A DNA stretch of 64,000 nt from Sphingomonadaceae bacterium (GCA_025056155.1 JANWWL010000009.1:124001-188000), one strand, 5' to 3'. Shown: positions 31,719 through 43,063, numbered from the stretch's first letter. Made by a program: numbers and translations. Notes: a model not told the origin generated them from the sequence alone.

Positions 31719-32333
31719 TCAACGGCCCTGCCGCCAGCGCCGCAGATAGGCAACGTAGACGATGGCCAGGATCGCCGCGAAGCTGAACCACTGAAGCGCG
31801 TAGCCGCGATGGTTGTTGGGAATGATGTCGAGCGTCGGCGCGGCGGAGGGCGCGAGGGGTGCGCGTGCCGCCTCCAGCACGAGCAGCGGTGGCTGGGCTC
31901 CGCGCCCAGGCACCAGCACGCCGATGGCCGAAGCCGACGGGGCGGAGGCCTTGCGGGCGCGCTGCGGATGCGGGGCCCAGCCGGCGTTCACCAAGATGTC
32001 GCCCGCGTCGGGGCGTTCGCGGGGCCAGCGGCAGCGGAACAGGGCCGTCCAGCCGGGCCGACCAGCCCGGTCTCGGCCGGCCACGACCCGATCTGGCCGG
32101 GGCGCACAGGCCAGGCCTACGAGCTGCACCCGGCGGAATCCCAACGCCTCGAGCTCCCGTCGGTGGGTCGGGGTGGCGAGCGGCCGCCCGGCGTTCTCGC
32201 GGTAGGTCGCCAGCAGTCCGTCCTTCCATTGGGCCCGCTGCAGCTGCCACGCGCCCAGGCCCACCAGGGCCGGCAGCGCGGCCAGCGTCACGAGGGTCGG
32301 CACGAGGGGCCAGCGACGCCGGTGGGCGGTCAC
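31719..32333 (-). CDS. SURF1 family cytochrome oxidase assembly protein
   Basis: LPALVGLGAWQLQRAQWKDGLLA; NNHRGYALQWFSFAAILAIVYVAYLRR; next to coxC. Confidence 0.93.
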   Translation of the reverse strand: MTAHRRRWPLVPTLVTLAALPALVGLGAWQLQRAQWKDGLLATYRENAGRPLATPTHRRELEALGFRRVQLVGLACAPRPDRVVAGRDRAGRPGWTALFRCRWPRERPDAGDILVNAGWAPHPQRARKASAPSASAIGVLVPGRGAQPPLLVLEAARAPLAPSAAPTLDIIPNNHRGYALQWFSFAAILAIVYVAYLRRWRQGR

Positions 32334-32367
32334 TGGCGGCCCGGCCGACGACGGCGGACAGAAGCTG

Positions 32368-33198
32368 TCAGCCGAAGTAGGGAGCGGCGGCGCGGCCGAA
32401 GTCGGACCCCCAGATGTAGATCGAGAGGAACAGGAACAGCCACACCACGTCCACGAAGTGCCAGTACCACGCGGCCGCCTCGAATCCGAAATGCTGTCGG
32501 GGCGTGAAGTCGCCCAGATATGCCCGCCACAGGCATACCGCCAGGAAGATGGTGCCCACGATCACGTGGAAGCCGTGGAAGCCCGTCGCCATGAAGAAGG
32601 TGGCGCCGTAAATGTTGCCCGAGAAGCCGAACTCGGCATGCGCATACTCGTAGGCTTGGAGCGCCGTAAACAGCACGCCCAACCCGATCGTGAGCCAAAG
32701 GCCCTGTTTCAGACCCTTGCGGTCGCCGTGGATCAGGGCGTGGTGGGCCCAGGTGATGGTGGTGCCCGACAGGAGCAGGATGAGCGTGTTGAGGAGCGGG
32801 TAGACGAAGGGATCCAACGGCTCGATGCCCTTGGGAGGCCAGGTGCCCCCGACCGCCTCGCCGGCCGGAGGATAGAGCGCGGCGTTGAAGAAGGCCCAGA
32901 ACCACGCCACGAAGAACATGACTTCCGAGGCGATGAACAGCAGCATCCCGTAGCGGTGGTGCAGCTGGACGACCGGCGTGTGGAAGCCCGCGTTCGCTTC
33001 GTTGCGAACGTCGGTCCACCACGAGAACATGGTGAACAGCACGCCCAGCACCCCCAGCATGGCCACCCACTTCCCCCAGGCCTCGTCGTGCCACCAGAAG
33101 ACGAAGCCGGTCGTCATCAGGATGGCCGAGACCGACCCCACGATCGGCCACGGGCTGGGGGGGAGGATGTGGAAATCGTGCGTCTTGCCGGCCGCCAT
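32368..33198 (-). CDS. coxC: Cytochrome c oxidase subunit III
   Basis: [71 protein letters not shown]. Confidence 0.97.
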   Translation of the reverse strand: MAAGKTHDFHILPPSPWPIVGSVSAILMTTGFVFWWHDEAWGKWVAMLGVLGVLFTMFSWWTDVRNEANAGFHTPVVQLHHRYGMLLFIASEVMFFVAWFWAFFNAALYPPAGEAVGGTWPPKGIEPLDPFVYPLLNTLILLLSGTTITWAHHALIHGDRKGLKQGLWLTIGLGVLFTALQAYEYAHAEFGFSGNIYGATFFMATGFHGFHVIVGTIFLAVCLWRAYLGDFTPRQHFGFEAAAWYWHFVDVVWLFLFLSIYIWGSDFGRAAAPYFG

Positions 33199-33264
33199 CA
33201 GGGGTTCCTCCAGCGCTTGCCGTTCGCCCCTACCGACCCGACCCGCGCGCTGCCACCCGCCCCC

Positions 33265-33870
33265 TCAGGCGCCGGGGCGGCCGGCCCGCATGGCCGCCAT
33301 GTCGGTCGCCCGGATACTGGGTGGCTGACGGGGCTCCGGCACGGGGAAAAAGCTGTAGGACAGGGTGATCTCCTCGACTCCCCGGGCCTCGGGGTCGTCG
33401 AGGATCGCCGGGTCGACATAGTAGACGACTGGCATGTCGACTGCCTGACCCGGGGCCAAGGTCTGCTCGTTGAAGCAGAAACACTGGACTTTCACGAAAT
33501 GCCGGCCGGCCCGCTCAGGGGTCACGTTGAACGTGGCGACACCCGTGATTGGCCGGTCGCCGTGGTTGACGGCCCGGTAGAAGGCCATCCGCCGCTCGCC
33601 CACGGCGAGGTCCGCGAAGGGTTCGACCGGGCGGAACTCCCACGGCAGGTCGCGGCGGACGTTGCCGTCGAAACGCACGCGGATGCGGGTGCCGGCCACC
33701 GGGCCGGGCGCCGTTGCCGGGCCCTGAGCGGCCACCTGGGGCGTGCCCCCGAAGCCCGTCACCTGGCAGAACAGGCGGTACAGCGGCACGCTGGCAAAGG
33801 CCAGGCCCAGCATGGCCGCCGCGATCCCGAAAGCCGCCCAAGCCGTGCGGGTGCGGGCGAGCACGCTCAT
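33265..33870 (-). CDS. ctaG: Cytochrome c oxidase assembly protein CtaG/Cox11
   Basis: ASVPLYRLFCQVTGFGGTPQ; VKVQCFCFNEQTLAPGQAVDMPVVYYVDP. Confidence 0.96.
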   Translation of the reverse strand: MSVLARTRTAWAAFGIAAAMLGLAFASVPLYRLFCQVTGFGGTPQVAAQGPATAPGPVAGTRIRVRFDGNVRRDLPWEFRPVEPFADLAVGERRMAFYRAVNHGDRPITGVATFNVTPERAGRHFVKVQCFCFNEQTLAPGQAVDMPVVYYVDPAILDDPEARGVEEITLSYSFFPVPEPRQPPSIRATDMAAMRAGRPGA

Positions 33871-33992
33871 CCGGCCATCCTGCCCACGGTGACCAGGTAG
33901 AACAGCACGGCAAGCCCACCCAAGGCCACGCCGATCGCCGTGTTGCGGCGTCGCCGACGCTCGAGGAACAGCTGCTCCTCGTCCTCGATCAT
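33867..33992 (-). CDS. Tiny single-TM protein between ctaB and ctaG (41 aa)
   Basis: MIEDEEQLFLERRRRRNTAIGVALGGLAVLFYLVTVGRMAG; overlaps both neighbours by 4 bp. Confidence 0.8.
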   Translation of the reverse strand: MIEDEEQLFLERRRRRNTAIGVALGGLAVLFYLVTVGRMAG

Positions 33993-34903
33993 GCCCGACC
34001 CCACGCGTCCAAGGGGAAGGCGGCGAACAGAAGAAACAGGTAAAGGATCGAGGCGCCGAACAGTCGCCGTTCCGCGGTCATGGCGGCGGGTTCGATTTCC
34101 CTCGACCGGGCCACCGCCACGGCCCGGCGCAGGAATACCGCGCCGGCCAGGATCGCGACCACGCCGTACACGGCGCCCGCCAGGCCCAAGGCCCAGGGCA
34201 CGACGCTCGTGGCGACCAGGGCGACGCTGTAGGCCAGGATGCGCCGCCGCGTGGCGGCCACCCCGTGGGTCACGGGCAGCATCGGAATGCCGGCGCGGGC
34301 GTAGTCGGGGGCGACGAACAGGGCCAGCGACCAGAAATGGGGTGGCGTCCACAGGAGGACGAGGAGGAACATGAGGCAGGGCAGGGCGGTCACTTCGCCC
34401 GTTGCGGCTGCCCAGCCGATCATTGGCGGAAAGGCCCCGGCTGCCCCGCCAATCACGATGTTCTGCGGTGTCCGCGGCTTGAGCCACCAGCTGTAGACGA
34501 CCGCGTAGAAGAGGATGCCGAGGGCCAACAGGCCCGCGGCCAATGGGTTGGTGGCCAGTCCCAGCACGGTCACCGCACCCACGGCCAGCACGACGGCGAA
34601 GGTGAGCGCGCCATCGGGCGAGAGCCGCCCGGCGGGCAGCGGGCGGCGGGCCGTGCGGTGCATCAGGGCATCGGTGTCCCGTTCCAGCCACTGGTTGAGG
34701 GCGCCGGCCGCACCGGCCCCGACGGCGATGGCCATGACCGCCGCCAGGGCGAGCGCGGGATGGAGTTGAGCGGGCGCGGTCAGCAAGCCGCAGGCCGCCG
34801 TGAACACGGCAAGCGACATCACCCGAGGCTTGAGGAGCGTGAGATAGTCGCGCCAGTCCTCAGCCCGAGGTGCCGACCGCGCCGCGACGTCGCCCAACCC
34901 CAT
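33989..34903 (-). CDS. ctaB: Protoheme IX farnesyltransferase (heme O synthase)
   Basis: DYLTLLKPRVMSLAVFTAACGL, NQWLERDTDALMHRTARRPLPAGRL, LLVLLWTPPHFWSLAL. Start at 34903 chosen. Confidence 0.95.
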   Translation of the reverse strand: MGLGDVAARSAPRAEDWRDYLTLLKPRVMSLAVFTAACGLLTAPAQLHPALALAAVMAIAVGAGAAGALNQWLERDTDALMHRTARRPLPAGRLSPDGALTFAVVLAVGAVTVLGLATNPLAAGLLALGILFYAVVYSWWLKPRTPQNIVIGGAAGAFPPMIGWAAATGEVTALPCLMFLLVLLWTPPHFWSLALFVAPDYARAGIPMLPVTHGVAATRRRILAYSVALVATSVVPWALGLAGAVYGVVAILAGAVFLRRAVAVARSREIEPAAMTAERRLFGASILYLFLLFAAFPLDAWGRA

Positions 34904-34926
34904 CCCCGAACTCCGCGGTCCCCTCG

Positions 34927-36612
<1,686 letters not shown>

Positions 36613-36707
36613 TCACCAGCCCGCCGGGTCCGTCGTCGCCTGACGCTTGGCTCCGGCTGGACCGCGCGGCCGCCGACTACGCCCGCGCGCGCGAGCGCCG
36701 ATGGCCG

Positions 36708-37694
36708 TCACGCCCCGGGGGTCGTGCCGGCCGCCAGCCCCGCCGCCGCAATCCCAGGCCCGGACGGCGGGATGCCCTGTTCGGCCTGCTTGGCCCGCAT
36801 CCACGCCAGGAACTGCTGTTCGGGCACCACCTCAACCGCGATCGGCATGAACCCGTGCTTGGTGCCGCACAGCTCCGAGCACTGACCGTAATAGACGCCC
36901 GGGCGATCCACCTTGAACCAGGTCTCGTTCACCCGGCCTGGCACCGCATCCATCTTGACCCAGAAGGCCGGCACCGCCCAGCTGTGGATCACGTCGGCGG
37001 CGGTCACCAGGAGTTTCACGGTTTTGCCCGCTGGCACGACGAGGCGGTTGTCCGTTTCGAGGAGGTAGGGGGCGCCGCGGCGCGCGGCCTCCGCGCGATC
37101 CACCATCACCGCGTCGAAGCTCACCCCGCCGTAGTCCGGATATTCGTAGCCCCAGTACCACTGGTAGCCCGTCACCTTCACCACGAGATCGGCCTTGGGC
37201 GGGGAATATTGCGCCGCCAGCAGGCGGAAGCTTGGCACCGCGATCACCAACAGGATGAGGGCCGGAATCGTCGTCCAGGTCACCTCCAGGCGGAAGTTGT
37301 GGCTGAACTTGGCCGGCACGGGATTGGCGCGCTCGCGGTACCGCACGACCGTCCAGACGAGCAATGCGCACACCAACAGGGAGATCCCGATCATCACGGG
37401 ATTGAGAAGGCCATGGACCATGGCGAGCGCCTGCCGGCCGACCGGGGTCACCTGGTCGAGAAGGTCGATGCCCCAAGGCTGGGGCTGGCCGACCGCCGGG
37501 TCCGGCTTAAGCGGCGCGTAGGCAGGCACTGGCGCGGTGACCGGGTCGGCCGCGGCCGGACCGCTGACCAGGTCGGCCGGCATGGGCGGCGGGGTCGCGG
37601 CCGGCACTTCGGCGAGCGACGGGGCGGCGAGTGCAGCCCCGGCGAGGCCCAGCCGGCGCAGCGCGCGCACGACAGAGGCGAGCGTCAACGTCAT
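36708..37694 (-). CDS. coxB: Cytochrome c oxidase subunit II
   Basis: [59 protein letters not shown] (CuA site). Confidence 0.97.
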   Translation of the reverse strand: MTLTLASVVRALRRLGLAGAALAAPSLAEVPAATPPPMPADLVSGPAAADPVTAPVPAYAPLKPDPAVGQPQPWGIDLLDQVTPVGRQALAMVHGLLNPVMIGISLLVCALLVWTVVRYRERANPVPAKFSHNFRLEVTWTTIPALILLVIAVPSFRLLAAQYSPPKADLVVKVTGYQWYWGYEYPDYGGVSFDAVMVDRAEAARRGAPYLLETDNRLVVPAGKTVKLLVTAADVIHSWAVPAFWVKMDAVPGRVNETWFKVDRPGVYYGQCSELCGTKHGFMPIAVEVVPEQQFLAWMRAKQAEQGIPPSGPGIAAAGLAAGTTPGA

Positions 37695-37794
37695 CGCCCC
37701 AGCACCTAGCGCCGCCCGGTGGGGGCCTCAAGCAGACCGAGGTCGGATGCGATGCCGCGGCCGACCTTGCACCAGCCATGCAGCCGCCCCGCGT

Positions 37795-38613
37795 TCAGGC
37801 GGCCAGGTCGTCGAACTGGGCTTCTTCCTTGCGCATCTGGGCGGCGATCGCTCGGCGCATGTCCTCACCCGGCAGCATCGCGGCGTTCCAGGTGGCCACA
37901 TATTCCAGCCCCTGTTCGATGGTCAGGTCGCGGCCTGCGTTGAGCATCTGCTTGATGCCCGCGACCACCAGCGGGCTCTTGGCCGCGATCTCGCGGGCCA
38001 GCGCCAGGGCGCCCGCGATCGTGTCGTCGCGGGTCGGGAAGACCCGGTTGAGAAAGCCGAACCGCAGCGCTTCCTCGGCCGGCCAGCGCCGGCCCGTGTA
38101 GGCGAGCTCGCGCACCAGACCCTGCGGCAACAGGTAGGGGATGCGCTGCAGCGTGCCCACGTCGGCCACGATGGCGACGTTCACCTCCTGGATCGTGAAG
38201 AAGCAGTCGGCCGAGCCCACGCGGATGTCGCAGGCCGTCACCAGATCCACCCCGCCGCCTACGCATCCGCCGTGGATGGCCGCGATCACCGGCACCCGGC
38301 ATTGGTCCACCTTGGTGAAGGGTATCTGCATGCGCCGGATGTGCCGGCGCAGTTTCTCGCGCGCCCGGCCCGGGTCGGGGTGCCGCTCCCCCTCCATCCC
38401 GCCGGCCCAGTTGAGGTCGAGACCTGCGGTGAAATGCCGCCCCGTGGACGAGATCACCACGGCCCGGATGCCGGGATCCTGCTCGATGGCGTCGAAGGCT
38501 TGCGGCAGCTCGCGCCAGAACGCCTCGTTCATGGTGTTGAGTTCGGCCGGGCGGCAAAGCTGCAGGTGGGCCACGTGGTCTGCCACCTCGAAGGTAAAGC
38601 AGGTGTAGGTCAT
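37795..38613 (-). CDS. Enoyl-CoA hydratase/isomerase (crotonase) family protein
   Basis: [64 protein letters not shown]. Confidence 0.93.
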   Translation of the reverse strand: MTYTCFTFEVADHVAHLQLCRPAELNTMNEAFWRELPQAFDAIEQDPGIRAVVISSTGRHFTAGLDLNWAGGMEGERHPDPGRAREKLRRHIRRMQIPFTKVDQCRVPVIAAIHGGCVGGGVDLVTACDIRVGSADCFFTIQEVNVAIVADVGTLQRIPYLLPQGLVRELAYTGRRWPAEEALRFGFLNRVFPTRDDTIAGALALAREIAAKSPLVVAGIKQMLNAGRDLTIEQGLEYVATWNAAMLPGEDMRRAIAAQMRKEEAQFDDLAA

Positions 38614-38655
38614 GGGCCTTCCCTCGACGCGCGTTCAGGGCTAGCGACGGCGGGC

Positions 38656-39120
38656 ATGACCCGGATGACGGTGAACGGCAACCCCGTGAAATACGAGCTC
38701 GCGCCCGATACGCCGCTCCTCTGGGCGTTGCGCGACGCCTCGAACCTCACCGGCACCAAGTACGGCTGCGGGGCCGGCCTGTGCGGGGCGTGCACCGTGT
38801 GGGTGGACGGGGCGGCCGTTCGCTCGTGCCAGGTCACCATCGGCGAGCTCGAGGGCGCCTTCGTGACCACGATCGAGGGCCTTTCCGACGATCGGTCGCA
38901 TCCGGTGCAGCGCGCCTGGCTTGAGCTTCAGGTGCCGCAATGCGGCTTCTGCCAGTCGGGCATGATCATGGCCGCGGCCGCCCTGCTGAAATCGAACCCA
39001 CGGCCAAGCCGCGCCGACGTTCGCGCGGCCATCACCAACCTCTGTCGCTGCGGCACCTATCCTCGTATCGAGGCGGCCGTCCTCCGGGCCGCCGAACTCT
39101 CGGCAGGACGCACGGCCTGA
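38656..39120 (+). CDS. (2Fe-2S)-binding protein, small subunit type of molybdenum hydroxylases
   Basis: [25 protein letters not shown] and [21 protein letters not shown]...[13 protein letters not shown]; two 2Fe-2S motifs. Start at 38656 chosen. Confidence 0.92.
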   Translation: MTRMTVNGNPVKYELAPDTPLLWALRDASNLTGTKYGCGAGLCGACTVWVDGAAVRSCQVTIGELEGAFVTTIEGLSDDRSHPVQRAWLELQVPQCGFCQSGMIMAAAALLKSNPRPSRADVRAAITNLCRCGTYPRIEAAVLRAAELSAGRTA

Positions 39121-39167
39121 GGGACCGTCGCCCGGCGCCCGCCCGGTCGGCGGGCGTCCTGCTGCGC

Positions 39168-40427
39168 GTGCTGGGGTTGGGCTTCGGCCTCGCCACGGTG
39201 GTGGGGGGTGTGATCGGGGCGGGCATCCTGCGCCAGCCGGGAGTGGTGGCCGAGGCCATCCCCCATCCCGCCCTGATCCTCGTCCTATGGGCGGCGGGCG
39301 GCCTGATGGCCGCGATCAACGCCCTCACGGTCGTCGAATTGGGGGCGAGCTTGCCGCGGGCCGGTGGGCCCTACGCCGTGGTGGGCCACGCCCTGGGGCC
39401 TCGGGCGGGGGCGTTGGTAGGCTGGGCCGATTGGTTCAACGGCATGTCGACGCTCGCCTTCCTGGCCGTGGCCTTCGCCGAGTTCCTGGCCCGGGCGGGG
39501 GTGGGGGCCCATCGTCCACCGGGCCAGGCGGCGGTCGCCCTGGTGGTGGCGGCCTTCCTCATGAATGCCGTCGGAACGCGCGGCATGGGCCGGGTGCAGA
39601 CCCTGCTCTCGACTCTCAAGGGGCTGGCGCTCGCGGTGCTCGTGGGGGCCCTGTTCCTCGCGCCGGCCGCGCCCGCCCCGCCGCGCGGACCGGAAGCCCC
39701 GGTGTTGGAGCTCGCCGGGTTGGCGCTCGCACTCAGTGCCATCCACAACACCTACACGGGCTATCAGACCCCCCTCTACATGGGCGAGGAGATGGAGCGG
39801 CCCGACCGGCACGTGGCCCGCGCGGTCTTCGGGGGCCTTGCGCTCGTGTCCGCGCTCTACCTGCTCGTGAACATGGGCTTGCTGCACGCCCTGGGCCCGG
39901 AGGGAATGGCGGGCTCGTCCCTGGCGCTCGCCGACGGGGCGCAGCGCGTGTTCGGGTCCGAAGGGGCCCTGCTGGTCGCCGGGTTTGGGGCGCTGTCGGT
40001 CGCGGCCTCGGTCAACCTTCGCCTGATGACTCACGCGCGTGGCGCCTTCGCCATGGCGCGCGACGGCGTGCTCCCCCCGCCTTTGGCTCGCGTCGCGCCC
40101 GGCGGCACCCCGCTTCTCGCCCTCGTGCTGACGACGGCGGGGGCGGTGGGTCTCGCCGCCTCGGGCGCCTACCTTGCGCTCGTCGCCGTGAACGCCCCGT
40201 TGCGCTTGCTGATCGAGATCGCGCTGGTGGCAAGCCTCATGCGCCTGCGTCGGACGGAGCCCCACCGGCCCCGGCCGTTTCGCATGCCGCTCTACCCCTG
40301 GCCCGCGGTCCTTGCCCTTGCCGTCGATGCGGTGCTGCTGGTGGCCGTGGTGTGGGAGGATCCGGTCCACAGCGCCGTGGCCTTGGGCGCGGTCGGGCTG
40401 GCCGCGCTGTTCGTGTGGGCGCGATGA
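39168..40427 (+). CDS. APC family permease (start approximate)
   Basis: LGFGLATVVGGVIGAGILRQPGVVAEAIPHPALILVLWAAGGLMAAINALTVVELGASLPRAGGPYAV; multiple TM helices. GTG 39168 chosen; no ATG in the vicinity. Confidence 0.85.
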   Translation: MLGLGFGLATVVGGVIGAGILRQPGVVAEAIPHPALILVLWAAGGLMAAINALTVVELGASLPRAGGPYAVVGHALGPRAGALVGWADWFNGMSTLAFLAVAFAEFLARAGVGAHRPPGQAAVALVVAAFLMNAVGTRGMGRVQTLLSTLKGLALAVLVGALFLAPAAPAPPRGPEAPVLELAGLALALSAIHNTYTGYQTPLYMGEEMERPDRHVARAVFGGLALVSALYLLVNMGLLHALGPEGMAGSSLALADGAQRVFGSEGALLVAGFGALSVAASVNLRLMTHARGAFAMARDGVLPPPLARVAPGGTPLLALVLTTAGAVGLAASGAYLALVAVNAPLRLLIEIALVASLMRLRRTEPHRPRPFRMPLYPWPAVLALAVDAVLLVAVVWEDPVHSAVALGAVGLAALFVWAR

Positions 40428-40669
40428 CGGCGGAAGAAGCGATCCGCGAGGCCCTGGCGCGACGGCGGCCGGGAGGCAGCATCTGCCCCACCGACGCCGC
40501 CCGGCTGCTGGGAGGTGCCGATTGGCGGGGGCAGCTGCCCGCAATCCACGCCGCGGCCCGGGCGCTGGCCGCCGCCGGCGAGGTCTGCCTCACCCAGCGC
40601 GGCGAGCCCGTCACCGACCCGCGCGGCGCCTACCGCATCGGGCGGGCGCCCCCGCCCGATGGGGCCTGA
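40424..40669 (+). CDS. DUF3253 domain protein (81 aa)
   Basis: [63 protein letters not shown]..., winged-helix-like; ATGA overlap with the permease. Confidence 0.8.
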   Translation: MTAEEAIREALARRRPGGSICPTDAARLLGGADWRGQLPAIHAAARALAAAGEVCLTQRGEPVTDPRGAYRIGRAPPPDGA

Positions 40670-41124
40670 CGCGCCTCGGGCGGCCGCCACCACCCCGCGC
40701 CGGCGCGCGGCAGCCCCCAAGAGCCCGAAGCCTGCGATCGTGAGCGCCCAGGCGGCCGGCTCGGGGATGGGGGTCGGCGGCAGGGGCGGCACGACCCAAA
40801 ACGGGAACCCGATCGTGAAGCCTGCCCAGCCGGGCCGCGGCTCGACTGCCACGGTCGGGAACGAGAGGTTCGTGACGGGCGTATCCGGGACGAACTTGCG
40901 CCCTCATGCCACGCGAAGCCGGCGACGCTGTGCGAGACGACCTTGGGGTTCACGACCCGGTGCCCCAAAAGCCCCTGCCCTCGTCCCGCATGGTGTAGCC
41001 CTGGTCGAAGAGCCAGGCCTTCGGCGACCGGCTCTGGCCGAGGCTCACGACCGGCATGGAGATCTCCCTCACCGGCTTGCCGAAGCTCGTCGTGTGGAAG
41101 GGGCCCGAGGTTTCCGGCGCCATC

Positions 41125-41156
41125 AGGTGATTCTAGGCCGAGGTGATTCTAGGCCG
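41125..41156. repeat. 16-bp perfect tandem duplication (aggtgattctaggccg x2)
   Basis: Direct reading 41125-41140 and 41141-41156; length not divisible by 3; lies in the frameshifted PEP-CTERM gene. Confidence 0.95.
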
Positions 41157-41393
41157 GAGGGCTGGGCAGGTCGTCGAAGGCGGGCAGGGCCGTGGAGGGC
41201 GCTCGAATCGGAGGGCGCCTCGAACCGGTGGTCGTTCCTGGCCGGGAGGCGGGCGGTGCACTGCGCGTAGCCGATCTCGGCGAAGGTGCCGCCGCTGAAG
41301 GTGAGGTCCACGCTGCCAACGGTGCCGGTGGCGCCAACGGTGCCGGTGGCGGTCGTGGCCACGAGGGGCGTGGCCTCCACGCGGTGCCGTGTC

Positions 41394-41438
41394 GTCCAGT
41401 CGATCATCGTCCAGTCGCTTATCGTCCAGTCGATCATC
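41394..41438. repeat. Three 15-bp in-frame tandem repeats (gtccagtcg[at]t[ct]atc type)
   Basis: gtccagtcgatcatc / gtccagtcgcttatc / gtccagtcgatcatc, encoding MIDWT-ISDWT-MIDWT on the minus strand. Confidence 0.9.
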
Positions 41439-41591
41439 GCCGAGGCGGGGCCGCTGGCGAGCGCTGCGGCCGCCGCAAGGTTGGTCGAGGTGAAGCGCAC
41501 GAGGTTCCTGCTCCGGCTCGATGGCGGGCCGTGCGCGCCCACCCGGCCACCACGCGGGCAAGACTTGTGCCAGGTCCTGCACCAAGCCTTC

Positions 41592-42513
41592 TCAAGCGGT
41601 CTCCAAAAAAGAACCCGCCGGGAGCAGCAAAATTTTCCGAAAGGTAAGCCAATGTCGCATTCTGGAGAATACGTAGATATTTCTCGGGATCTTGCGCGGA
41701 CTGCCGGTCGGCCCGCCGCGGTCGCGGCGTGGGCGCGCCTGAGCGCGCGAGGTCTGCTGCACCTGGCGCCGCCGGCCCCGCGCCGGCCAAGGAGGCGCCT
41801 GGCGGATCAGGGCCAGCGCTCCGGCTCGATCACCGGCAAGCTTCTCCCCGTCGCCGAGTGCCACGAGGCCGGCCGCGTAGCGGATGTCGAGGCCGCGATA
41901 GCGCGTCTCGACGAGCCCCAGCCGCTCCAGCTGGCGACGCGCCTCGGCAAGCGTCGTCCGGCCGATCGCCGCAATGGCGGCGAGGTCGGCCTGCGATACG
42001 CCGAGCCGCAGGCCGTCGGCGAGGTCCGCTCCCGCGAGGACCGGGAGGATTGCGGCCACGCGCTCGACCGGGGCCTGGCGGCGCAGCGCGGCAACGATGG
42101 CGAGCGCCCCCCACAGATTGAGGATGGCAAGCCGGGCCGGCGCAGCCTCGGAGGCCCGGCGTGCGCTCGGCAAGGCCGGCTATGCGCCGCTCGCGCAGGA
42201 CGAGAGGGCTGCCGGCCGTCGCGGTCACGAGGCTGGGCCTGCCGGGTGGGCGTGCGAGATCGCTGAGGACAACGCCCGGCGTGGCGACGGCAAAGTGCGT
42301 CGGATCCGTCGCGCCCGCCGCGATGTCGAGCCGCAGGTGGCCGCTTGCGATGCCGACGAGGTCCGCGGGGCCCCGGGCCGGGTCGTGGATCCGCCCGCCG
42401 CGCGCCACCTGCCGCAGCTGCGCCTCGCCTTGGACGGCCGCGGCGATCGCAGGCGCCTCGTGAACCAGCCACGGGCCCTGCGCGAGAACCCGCTCTGCCG
42501 GCTGCTGCTCCAT
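41592..42513 (-). pseudogene. Frameshifted Crp/Fnr-type transcriptional regulator
   Basis: cNMP-domain-like N-terminus (MEQQPAERVLAQGPWLVHEAPAIAAAVQGEAQLRQVARGGRIHDPARGPADLVGIASGHLRLD...) in one frame. Crp-type HTH (GLRLGVSQADLAAIAAIGRTTLAEARRQLERLGLVETRYRGLDI) continues in another frame from ~42.17 kb. Confidence 0.7.
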
Positions 42514-42624
42514 CGATCGCGCGCCAGATGCTCCGGTCTCGACTAGCCGGCTCGGCCCTGACGCGGCTATCCCGGGGAAGGTCGACGTGGCGTCGAGGGT
42601 GGGCGGGCCGCTCGGGAGGCAAGG

Positions 42625-43029
42625 ATGCCGATGTCAAGGTGGTGGACGTGGGCCGCGCTTGCGGTCGCGGCCCCGGTGGCGGCCGAGACCCCGGCGCCCC
42701 GGCAGGGGCTCCTCGGCCTCGATGCCGAGACGACCCGGATCCTCGTCGAAGCCGGGCAGAAGGCGCGGGCGCCGGGCTGGGACCTGATGCTGCGCGGCCT
42801 GCGCGAGGAGAGGCTCGCGGCGCTGGAGCAGGACCCGGTCGACTGGGCGCGCCTCGTGCGCGCGATCGAATCGGAGAAGGCGCTGGAAGCGCTGCGGATC
42901 AACCGGGCACTCGATGCCGAGCTCGAGGCGTTCGCGCGGATGACGCCCGCCCAGCGCAGGCAGGTGGCCGCCGCGTCGCGCAGGATGAGCCAGACGCTCC
43001 TCGAGATGCAGGCCGCCCCGCGCAACTAG
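42625..43029 (+). CDS. Putative exported Spy/CpxP-like or heavy-metal-sensor-like periplasmic protein
   Basis: Signal peptide MPMSRWWTWAALAVAAPVAAETPA, followed by a charged helical region with MTPAQRRQVAAASRRMSQTLLEMQ. Confidence 0.5.
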   Translation: MPMSRWWTWAALAVAAPVAAETPAPRQGLLGLDAETTRILVEAGQKARAPGWDLMLRGLREERLAALEQDPVDWARLVRAIESEKALEALRINRALDAELEAFARMTPAQRRQVAAASRRMSQTLLEMQAAPRN

Positions 43030-43063
43030 CCACTGCAGGCCCCGCGGCCGGGCTGCGGAAGTC

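Larger units (their letters stand above)
40680..41500 (-). pseudogene. Frameshifted PEPxxWA-CTERM sorting-domain protein
   Basis: Signal peptide VRFTSTNLAAAAALASGPASA (GTG ~41500) and C-terminal PIPEPAAWALTIAGFGLLGAAARRR sit in different frames. Intermediate blocks (FGKPVREISMPVVSLGQSRSPKAWLFDQGYTMRDEGRGFWGTGS; VVNPKVVSHSVAGFAWHEG; FVPDTPVTNLSFPTVAVEPRPGWAGFTIGFPF) need several frame changes to join. Confidence 0.75.
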
